NCBI RefSeq assembly: GCF_039594555.1
Contig: NZ_JBCNNF010000456.1
Span: 1-5,360, forward strand
Direction: 5' to 3'
Source of the DNA: Inquilinus sp039594555
Lineage (GTDB): Bacteria > Pseudomonadota > Alphaproteobacteria > DSM-16000 > Inquilinaceae
DNA: 5,360 nt
How positions within the stretch are numbered: position 1 is the stretch's first letter; every line of letters begins with the position of its first letter. The notes beneath the pieces are model-generated. The model saw only the letters and a program-made list of their open reading frames with translations. It had not been told where the DNA came from and made no database searches. A program made the translations under genes and the position numbers. This document shows, in pieces, positions 1-4,703 of this stretch.

Positions 1-107
1 ACGGCGCGGTGCTGTCCGTGCTGCTCTGGGTGCCGTCCTTCGTCGCGCTCCTGTTCGCGCGCAACATCCTCAGCGCCCGCACCATCGCGCGCGGGCTGGG
101 AGCCTAG
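1..107 (+). CDS. ABC transporter permease, C-terminal end (partial)
   Basis: The reading frame is open from the left edge (first full codon at base 3) to a TAG at 105-107, giving the last 34 residues of a protein that begins outside the window. Seen: a hydrophobic stretch (GAVLSVLLWVPSFVALLFA) that would be a final transmembrane helix, then a short basic cytoplasmic tail (RNILSARTIARGLGA). The ATPase gene of an ABC importer starts 6 bases after the stop. From that context this is most likely the inner-membrane permease subunit of the same importer, translated just before its ATPase. The EAA loop that touches the ATPase would lie upstream and is not visible, so the permease call rests on hydrophobicity and position. 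Substrate cannot be read from this fragment. Confidence 0.7.
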   Translation, partial: GAVLSVLLWVPSFVALLFARNILSARTIARGLGA

Positions 108-113
108 AAACGC

Positions 114-1196
114 ATGGCCACGATCGAGCTCGACCGCCTGACCAAGCGCTTCGGCGAGACTGCCGCGGTCGACCAGGTGTCGCTGGCGATCCGCGACGGC
201 GAGCTGGTCTGCCTGCTCGGGCCCTCCGGCTGCGGCAAGTCGACCGTGCTGCGCATGATCGGCGGCTTCGAGACGCCGAGCGGCGGCCGGGTCGCGATCG
301 ACGGCGCCGATATCGGCGCCCTGCCGCCGAACCGCCGCCCGACCGGCATGGTGTTCCAGAGCCACGCGCTGTGGCCGCACATGACCGTGTCCCGCAACAT
401 CGCCTTCGGCCTGCGCCTGCGGGGCCTGACCCGCGGCGAGGTCGACCGCCGGGTCGACGGCGTGCTTGAGCTGGTCGGCCTGTCCGGCTACGGCAACCGC
501 TATCCCGGCCAGCTGTCCGGCGGCCAGCAGCAGCGCGTCGCCATCGCCCGCTGCGTCGTGCTGGAGCCGAAGATCCTCTTGATGGACGAGCCCTTCTCCG
601 CCCTCGACGCCCATCTGCGGGTGCGACTGCGCGAGGAGGTGCGGGCGATCCAGCGCCGGCTGGGCCTGACCACCGTCTTCGTCACCCACGACCAGGAGGA
701 GGCGATGACGCTGGCCGACCGCATCGTGGTGATGAAGGACGGGCGGATCCAGCAGGTCGGCCGGCCCGGCGAGATCTATGCCCGGCCGGAGACCGAGTTC
801 GTCGCCGGCTTCATCGGCACCATGACCCTGGCCGAGGCGCGGGTCGAGGCCGGGCGGCTGCGCTGGCAGGATCTCGCCCTGCCCTGCGACCTGCCGGACG
901 GCCCCTGCACCCTGGCGCTGCGGCCCGAGGACCTGGTCCCGGTCCCGGCGGGCACGCCGGACGCCGTGGCCGGCCGGGTGGACCGTCTGGTCGATCTCGG
1001 CGCCGTGCGCATGGCCGATGTGGACATCGGCGGCGGCGTAGTGCTGAAGCTGCAGCTCGGCCGGGCCGACGGCATCGCCGAGGGCGCCGCGGTGACGCTG
1101 CGCCCCGCCCGCTGCGCGGTGTTCCGCGCCGGCCAGCCCGCCCGCCACCTGACCCTGGCCGAACCCGCCCGGCAACCGGAGCAAGCCCATGCCTGA
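114..1196 (+). CDS. ABC importer ATP-binding protein, PotA/FbpC/UgpC type with C-terminal TOBE domain
   Basis: This 360-residue protein is the cytoplasmic ATPase that powers a binding-protein-dependent importer. Visible motifs in order: Walker A GPSGCGKST (36-44), Q-loop glutamine 82 in VFQ, signature LSGGQQQR (134-141), Walker B ILLMDEP (154-160) with catalytic Glu159, D-loop SALD (162-165) and switch His192 in THD. After about residue 235 comes a regulatory TOBE-like domain with the typical LALRPEDL (267-274). Length fits the family (about 350-370). All catalytic residues are present, so it should be active. The ATG at 114 is preceded by GGGAG at 98-102, a somewhat long 11-base spacing, and lies 6 bases after the permease stop. 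The 3' end overlaps the GDPD gene by 8 bases, indicating one operon. Family members carry polyamines, ferric iron, glycerol phosphate, sugars or sugar phosphates. The GDPD neighbour favours a phosphodiester or glycerol-phosphate substrate, but this is inference. Confidence 0.95.
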   Translation: MATIELDRLTKRFGETAAVDQVSLAIRDGELVCLLGPSGCGKSTVLRMIGGFETPSGGRVAIDGADIGALPPNRRPTGMVFQSHALWPHMTVSRNIAFGLRLRGLTRGEVDRRVDGVLELVGLSGYGNRYPGQLSGGQQQRVAIARCVVLEPKILLMDEPFSALDAHLRVRLREEVRAIQRRLGLTTVFVTHDQEEAMTLADRIVVMKDGRIQQVGRPGEIYARPETEFVAGFIGTMTLAEARVEAGRLRWQDLALPCDLPDGPCTLALRPEDLVPVPAGTPDAVAGRVDRLVDLGAVRMADVDIGGGVVLKLQLGRADGIAEGAAVTLRPARCAVFRAGQPARHLTLAEPARQPEQAHA

Positions 1197-2034
1197 CGGC
1201 ATCGCGATCATCGCCGACGGCCACGCCACCCGGCTGAAATGGCACCGGCTGCAGCGCCGGCCCGAGGACGTCCCCTTCACCCCGGCCCGGCTGCGCGAGG
1301 GCATGGCGCTGGGCGCGTCGATGGAGGTGGATCTGCGCCGCCGCGCCGATGGCGGCTTCGCCTGCCTGCATGACCACACGCTGGACCGCGAGACCACCGG
1401 CCAAGGCCCGGTCGCGGCTGCTACATTCGCCGAGCTGCGGGCCCTGCACATGCGCAGCAAGGACGGCACCCCGACCGGGGAGCGGCTGCTGCTGCTCGAA
1501 GACCTGGCAGAGCTGGCCGCGACCGGGGCTGATCGCGCCACGCTGGTCCAGCTCGACCTGAAGGAGGCGGGTGGCGCCCTGGACGATCGCAGCATCGACG
1601 CCTTCCGAACCGCGCTGGCGCCGCTGGCCGGCCTTTTCATCCTGAGCGGCGGCGACTGGGCGGCGGTGCGCCGCCTGGGCGCGGTCGTGCCGGGGCTGCG
1701 CCTGGGCTTCGATCCCTGCGACGACGGCACGCTGGCGACGCTGCGCGGCGCGGTGGATGCCGAGCGCTTCATCGCCGCGGCGCTGGACCGCGCGCCGGAG
1801 GCGGCGATGATCTACCTGTCGTATCCCATCGTGCTGCGCGCCGACGCGCTGGGCGTCGACCTGATCGCCGCCTGTCACGCCGCCGGCAAAACGGTCGACG
1901 CCTGGACGCTGAACCCCGACCATCCGGGCGCCGCGGCCGCGCTGGCCCGGCTGGTGGCGCTGCGCGCCGACCAGATCACCACCGACGCTCCGGGCGTGCT
2001 GGAGGCGATGTCCGCCGCGCCACCGCGCCCCTAG
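1189..2034 (+). CDS. Glycerophosphodiester phosphodiesterase family protein (UgpQ/GDPD-like)
   Basis: This 281-residue protein belongs to the GDPD family of TIM-barrel enzymes that hydrolyse glycerophosphodiesters to sn-glycerol 3-phosphate and an alcohol. Seen: catalytic His19-Arg20, the metal-binding E-x-D pair Glu46 and Asp48 (GASMEVDL), His61 in LHDHTLDRETTGQG, a QLDLKE strand (121-126) at the place of the usual E-I-K, VDAWTLN (236-242), and QITTDAP (262-268) near the end, matching the family's WT-N and ITD-P motifs. No signal peptide is visible, so it is probably cytoplasmic. The start ATG lies inside the end of the ATPase gene, with CGGAG about 7 bases upstream, so translation is probably coupled. 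In E. coli UgpQ follows UgpC in the same way, which suggests this enzyme cleaves what the transporter imports. Odd points: HRL instead of HRG, and Asp123 where Glu is usual. The family call is firm; the exact substrate is not known. Confidence 0.9.
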   Translation: MPDGIAIIADGHATRLKWHRLQRRPEDVPFTPARLREGMALGASMEVDLRRRADGGFACLHDHTLDRETTGQGPVAAATFAELRALHMRSKDGTPTGERLLLLEDLAELAATGADRATLVQLDLKEAGGALDDRSIDAFRTALAPLAGLFILSGGDWAAVRRLGAVVPGLRLGFDPCDDGTLATLRGAVDAERFIAAALDRAPEAAMIYLSYPIVLRADALGVDLIAACHAAGKTVDAWTLNPDHPGAAAALARLVALRADQITTDAPGVLEAMSAAPPRP

Positions 2035-2051
2035 GGCGGAACCCATCGCGG

Positions 2052-2076
2052 CCCCTCGCATTGCCATGCAGAGGGG
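2052..2076 (+). promoter_or_regulatory. Hairpin covering the MscS Shine-Dalgarno
   Basis: CCCCTC (2052-2057) and GCAT (2058-2061) pair with ATGC (2066-2069) and GAGGGG (2071-2076), leaving a four-base loop and one bulged A (2070). The right arm is the ribosome binding site of the next gene, so the fold would hide it. No T-run follows, which argues against a simple rho-independent terminator. The pairing is directly visible; a regulatory role is inference. Confidence 0.4.
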
Positions 2077-2077
2077 A
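2071..2077 (+). promoter_or_regulatory. Ribosome binding site deciding the MscS start
   Basis: GAGGGGA is a strong Shine-Dalgarno match ending 7 bases before the ATG at 2085. It would lie inside the coding region if an upstream in-frame TTG at 2061 were used, so it favours 2085 as the start. An in-frame ATG at 2097 is a less well spaced alternative. Confidence 0.75.
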
Positions 2078-2084
2078 CACCCGC

Positions 2085-3230
2085 ATGGGACTGCCGATGA
2101 TCGACACCATCGACCGCTGGCTGGACTGGTTCCAGGCCCAGCTGCCCTGGATGCCGCCCTGGGCGATCAGCCTCGGCATGCTGGCCCTGGCCGTGGTGGC
2201 CGCCAGGACCGTCCATAGGATCCTGTTCCGCGCCGCCACCCGCATCGTCGCCGGCAAGGACCTGAAGAACCTGTTCTGGCGCTCCCTGGTTGCGCGCACC
2301 GAGGGGCCGACGCGGCTGGCCGCGATGATCGTGGCGATCTCGACCGCCGCCAATGTCGCGCCGCTGACCGAGGCCGAGACCGGCATCGTCCACCATGTCC
2401 TGCTGCTGGCCTTCATCGCCCTGCTGGGCTGGGTGGCGCTGACCGCGCTGCACATCTGGATGACCGTCTATCTGCGCCGCTTCACGCTGGACGCCGAGGA
2501 CAACCTGCTGGCGCGCAAGCACGTCACCCAGACCCGGATCCTGCGCCGGGTCGCGGCCACGCTGATCGTGATGGTCACCCTGTCCGCCGCGCTGATGACC
2601 TTCGAGGGGGTGCGGCAATACGGAATCAGCCTTTTGGCCTCGGCCGGCGCCGCGGGGCTGGTCATCGGCCTGGCGCTGCAGCCTGTGCTGAAGAACATCT
2701 TCGCCGGCATCCAGCTGGCGGTGACCCAGCCGATCCGGATCGACGACGCCGTCCTGGTCGAGAACGAATGGGGCAATATCGAGGAGATCACCTCGACCTA
2801 TGTCGTGGTCCGGCTGTGGGACTGGCGGCGGATGGTGCTGCCGCTGAGCTACTTCATCGAGAAGCCGTTCCAGAATTGGACCCGCGAGGGCTCCGCCCTG
2901 ATCGGCAGCGTCTTCCTCTATCTCGACCACACCGCGCCGGTGGCGGAGATGCGGCGCAGGCTGGACGAGATCGCCAAGGCCTCGCCGCTGTGGGACGGCC
3001 AGGTTGCCGTGCTGCAGGTCACCGATTTCCGCGAGCAGGTGATGGAGATCCGCATGCTGGTCAGCGCCCGCAACTCCGGCCGCGCCTTCGACCTGCGCTG
3101 CGAGGTGCGGGAGAAGATGATCGCCTGGCTGCAGCAGGCCCACCCGCACGCCCTGCCCCGCTGGCGCGGCGAGCTGCAGGCCGAAGCCCAGGAGGTGGTG
3201 CTCCGCCGGGCCGGCGGGCGCGCTGGCTAG
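2085..3230 (+). CDS. MscS-family mechanosensitive ion channel
   Basis: Counted from the ATG at 2085 the product has 381 residues. It is an inner-membrane channel of the small-conductance mechanosensitive family, which releases solutes on osmotic downshock. Hydrophobic segments lie at about 26-48, 76-94, 102-126 and 154-173, followed by the glycine/alanine-rich pore helix (about 180-212, LLASAGAAGLVIGLALQPVLKNIFAGIQ split across the pore). Next comes the conserved beta domain: TQPIRIDDAVLV (214-225), WGNIEEITSTYVVVR (229-243), the WDWRR and VLPLSYF elements (245-257) and KPFQNWTR (260-267). The rest is the cytosolic alpha/beta domain, ending in a basic tail. Compared with E. coli MscS (286 residues, three helices) it has two extra N-terminal helices, as in longer family members. 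Proline 200 stands after the conserved Gln where MscS has its kink glycine. The gene starts 50 bases after the GDPD stop, so read-through is possible; no clear promoter of its own was found. Confidence 0.93.
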   Translation: MGLPMIDTIDRWLDWFQAQLPWMPPWAISLGMLALAVVAARTVHRILFRAATRIVAGKDLKNLFWRSLVARTEGPTRLAAMIVAISTAANVAPLTEAETGIVHHVLLLAFIALLGWVALTALHIWMTVYLRRFTLDAEDNLLARKHVTQTRILRRVAATLIVMVTLSAALMTFEGVRQYGISLLASAGAAGLVIGLALQPVLKNIFAGIQLAVTQPIRIDDAVLVENEWGNIEEITSTYVVVRLWDWRRMVLPLSYFIEKPFQNWTREGSALIGSVFLYLDHTAPVAEMRRRLDEIAKASPLWDGQVAVLQVTDFREQVMEIRMLVSARNSGRAFDLRCEVREKMIAWLQQAHPHALPRWRGELQAEAQEVVLRRAGGRAG

Positions 3231-3235
3231 ATCGG

Positions 3236-3364
3236 CCCCTCACCCTCCCGTCGCCTGCGGCGCCGGGCCCCTCCCTCTCCCCGAGGAGAGGGGTTTCCGA
3301 GCCGAGTCCGATTCACCTCTCCTTGGGGAGAGGTCGAAATCGCGCAGCGATTTCGAGTGAGGGG
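3236..3364. repeat. Mosaic palindromic intergenic element with four hairpins
   Basis: The element is bounded by perfect 8-bp inverted repeats, CCCCTCAC (3236-3243) and GTGAGGGG (3357-3364). Inside are four consecutive hairpins: 3247-3267 (8 pairs and one mismatch, TGC loop), 3273-3292 (CCCTCTCC/GGAGAGGG, 4-base loop), 3315-3334 (ACCTCTCC/GGAGAGGT, 4-base loop) and 3335-3355 (CGAAATCGC/GCGATTTCG, 3-base loop). Arms of the second and third hairpins share CCTCTCC/GGAGAGG, so they can also pair with each other. It nearly fills the 156 bases between two convergent genes. Such C/T-then-G/A palindromic repeats between genes are common in alphaproteobacterial genomes, which is why a dispersed repeat is likely. 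No ORF of its own is credible. Copy number cannot be judged from one window. Confidence 0.75.
3273..3296 (+). terminator. Possible rho-independent terminator for the MscS gene
   Basis: A GC-rich 8-bp hairpin (3273-3292, CCGA loop) is followed by one more G and only three T residues (3294-3296), 42 bases after the MscS stop. The T-run is short, so intrinsic termination would be weak. Because the stems read the same on both strands, this hairpin and its neighbours could also stop transcription coming from the convergent phosphatase gene. Confidence 0.35.
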
Positions 3365-3386
3365 GCGGCGCGGTCGCGGGCTCGGC

Positions 3387-4220
3387 TCAGCCTCCGCTCA
3401 ACAACCCAGTCAGCCAGGAATGCAGCCCGGCATTGGCGCCGAGCACCGCCCCGGTCGGCGGGATCGGGCCGCCGTCGAAGCCGGTGGCGATCCCGCCGGC
3501 CTCGCGCAGCATCAGCACCGCGGCGGCGTAATCGAGCGGCGACAGGCCATCCTCGAAGAAGGCGTCGTGCCGGCCGGCCGCGACATAGCACAGGCTGAGC
3601 GCGGCGGAGCCGAGGCGGCGCACCCCGGCGGCGCGGTCGATCACCGCCCGCAGCGCCCCGTGGTAGGCCTCGACATCGATGCTGCGCACCTGGCCCGGCA
3701 CCGGCAGGCTGGCGCCGATCAGCGCCTCCTCCGGCGCCACCGTGCGTTCGATCCGCAGCCGCCGGCCGTTGAGGAAGGCCCCATGGCCGCGCTCGGCGAC
3801 GAAGGCCTCGCCCAGGCTGGGGTCCAGCACCACGCCGGCCACGGTCTCGCCGCCCTCGACCAGGGCGATGGCGATGCCGAAGAAGGGCATGCCCCAGGCG
3901 AAGTTGGTGGTGCCGTCGATCGGGTCGACCAGGAAGGTGCCGGCGCCCTGGCTCTGGATCGCGGTGCCCTCCTCGCCCTCGATGGCATGGTCCGGGAAGG
4001 CGGCGGACAGCGAAGCGGCCACCGCCGCCTCGGATTGCCGGTCGGCGGCGGTGACGAAGTCGCGCGCGCCCTTTCGCTCCAGCGCCGCGCCCTCCCAGCG
4101 GCCGGCCTGAAGGGTCCGGATCGCCTCCGCCCCGGCCAGCGCCGCCTCCAGCATCCGCCGGCTGCGGTCGGTCGGGGCCAGGGCGGCGGTGTCAGCGGGC
4201 AGCGCGGGCAGTCGGAACAT
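3387..4220 (-). CDS. Inositol monophosphatase family protein (IMPase/SuhB-like)
   Basis: This 277-residue protein belongs to the Mg2+-dependent, lithium-sensitive sugar phosphatase superfamily. Seen: ERKGARDFVTAAD (48-60), the metal ligand Glu83 in EGEEG (81-85), the hallmark DPIDGTTNF (99-107) with Asp99 and Asp102, DPSLGEAFVAERGHGAFLNG (133-152), the RRLGSAALSLCYVAAGRHD block (201-219), and Asp230 in SPLDYAAA, the third metal-binding aspartate, followed by the usual EAGG (240-243). All catalytic residues are intact and the length is normal. It is cytosolic. Substrates in this family include inositol phosphates, histidinol phosphate, fructose bisphosphate and adenosine 3',5'-bisphosphate; the sequence seen does not separate these. 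The ATG at 4220 is chosen because homology begins soon after it. An open frame extends upstream to 4529 but crosses the divergent promoter and the next gene. The Shine-Dalgarno is weak (CGAGA about 8 bases upstream). The gene faces the MscS gene and diverges from the TfoX gene. Confidence 0.9.
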   Translation of the reverse strand: MFRLPALPADTAALAPTDRSRRMLEAALAGAEAIRTLQAGRWEGAALERKGARDFVTAADRQSEAAVAASLSAAFPDHAIEGEEGTAIQSQGAGTFLVDPIDGTTNFAWGMPFFGIAIALVEGGETVAGVVLDPSLGEAFVAERGHGAFLNGRRLRIERTVAPEEALIGASLPVPGQVRSIDVEAYHGALRAVIDRAAGVRRLGSAALSLCYVAAGRHDAFFEDGLSPLDYAAAVLMLREAGGIATGFDGGPIPPTGAVLGANAGLHSWLTGLLSGG

Positions 4221-4248
4221 GGTCGGTCTCGAAGCGGAGCGGTGGCCC

Positions 4249-4277
4249 CTTATCCCATGCGTGCCGGAGGCGGCCAA
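4249..4277 (-). promoter_or_regulatory. Weak candidate promoter for the IMPase-family gene
   Basis: On the minus strand TTGGCC (4277-4272) and GATAAG (4254-4249) are separated by 17 bases. Each hexamer matches the sigma70 consensus at four of six positions. Transcription would begin about 20 bases before the ATG at 4220. In such GC-rich DNA a match of this quality is only suggestive. Confidence 0.3.
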
Positions 4278-4292
4278 GGCGCCGATTCCAGC

Positions 4293-4321
4293 TTGCCATG
4301 TTCCGCATTTGTTCCTAAGAT
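4293..4321 (+). promoter_or_regulatory. Sigma70-type promoter of the TfoX/endonuclease III-like operon
   Basis: TTGCCA (4293-4298, five of six to TTGACA) and TAAGAT (4316-4321, four of six to TATAAT) are separated by exactly 17 bases. The region is markedly more AT-rich than its surroundings. Transcription would start near 4328, giving a short leader of about 23 bases before the ATG at 4351, with GGGGA at 4340-4344 as ribosome binding site. The LexA-type box fills the spacer, as expected for a repressor that blocks RNA polymerase. Confidence 0.7.
4300..4314 (+). promoter_or_regulatory. LexA (SOS) operator, alphaproteobacterial type
   Basis: GTTCCGCATTTGTTC is a perfect GTTC-N7-GTTC direct repeat, the established LexA recognition sequence of Alphaproteobacteria (GAAC-N7-GAAC on the other strand). 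It lies exactly between the -35 and -10 hexamers of the promoter reading into the TfoX-domain gene and the repair glycosylase behind it. Its form, AT-rich centre, position and repair-gene target all agree. The minus-strand phosphatase gene begins 80 bases away on the other side and might be affected too. Confidence 0.8.
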
Positions 4322-4350
4322 GAACCATCGCCTCTTCTCGGGGATCGAGC

Positions 4351-4698
4351 ATGGCAGCCCGCGACAGCTTCATCGACTTTCTGCGCGACCAGCTCGCGCC
4401 GCTCGGCGCGATCGCGCCCCGGCGCATGTTCGGCGCGACCGGCCTGTTCTGCGAGGGGGTGATGTTCGGCGTGGTCGCGGAGGACGCCCTGTATCTGCGG
4501 GTCGACGACCACAACCGCGCCGCGTTCAAGGAGGCGGAAGGGCTTCCGCCGCTCAGTTACGAGAAGCAGGGCCGCACCATCGACCTGTCCTTCTGGCGCG
4601 CGCCGGACCGGCTGTTCGACGAGCCCGAAGAACTGGTCGGCTGGGCTCGGTCGGCGCTGGCCGCCGCGCACCGGGTCGCGGGAACGCGGTCGCGGTGA
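4351..4698 (+). CDS. TfoX/Sxy N-terminal domain protein
   Basis: This 115-residue protein consists almost entirely of a TfoX N-terminal domain. Seen: an N-terminal helix (FIDFLRDQLAPLG, 7-19), the hallmark RRMFGATGLFCEGVMFGVV (24-42), the strand ALYLRVDD (46-53), PPLSYEKQGRTIDLSFWRAP (66-85) and the closing helix DEPEELVGWARSALAAAHR (90-108). In Gammaproteobacteria TfoX/Sxy acts with CRP to switch on competence genes, but those proteins also have a C-terminal TfoX domain that is absent here, so a competence role cannot be assumed. Single-domain versions are common in Alphaproteobacteria and their function is not established. The start ATG has GGGGA 6 bases upstream. The gene is first behind the LexA-controlled promoter, and the glycosylase gene starts 5 bases after its stop, so the two are most likely cotranscribed and DNA-damage inducible. 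Confidence 0.88.
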   Translation: MAARDSFIDFLRDQLAPLGAIAPRRMFGATGLFCEGVMFGVVAEDALYLRVDDHNRAAFKEAEGLPPLSYEKQGRTIDLSFWRAPDRLFDEPEELVGWARSALAAAHRVAGTRSR

Positions 4699-4703
4699 CC
4701 AGA

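Noticed and set aside
811..2067. Long minus-strand open frame of 418 codons
   Set aside because: It lies opposite the ATPase and GDPD genes, is rich in Arg, Gly, Gln and Ala with no recognisable motif, and arises from the high GC content of the real genes on the other strand.
2061..2084. TTG at 2061 as start of the MscS protein
   Set aside because: It has no good ribosome binding site, whereas the ATG at 2085 has GAGGGGA 7 bases upstream.
2031..3149. Minus-strand open frame of 372 codons opposite the MscS gene
   Set aside because: The translation is His/Gln/Asp/Gly-rich and low in complexity, while the plus strand encodes a clear MscS channel with conserved motifs.
2768..3598. Plus-strand open frame overlapping the MscS end, the intergenic element and the phosphatase gene
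   Set aside because: It runs across two well-supported genes and a palindromic repeat and shows no domain.
4221..4529. N-terminal extension of the IMPase-family protein up to 4529
   Set aside because: The extra residues show no family similarity and would cover the divergent promoter, the LexA box and the start of the TfoX gene. The ATG at 4220 gives a normal family length.
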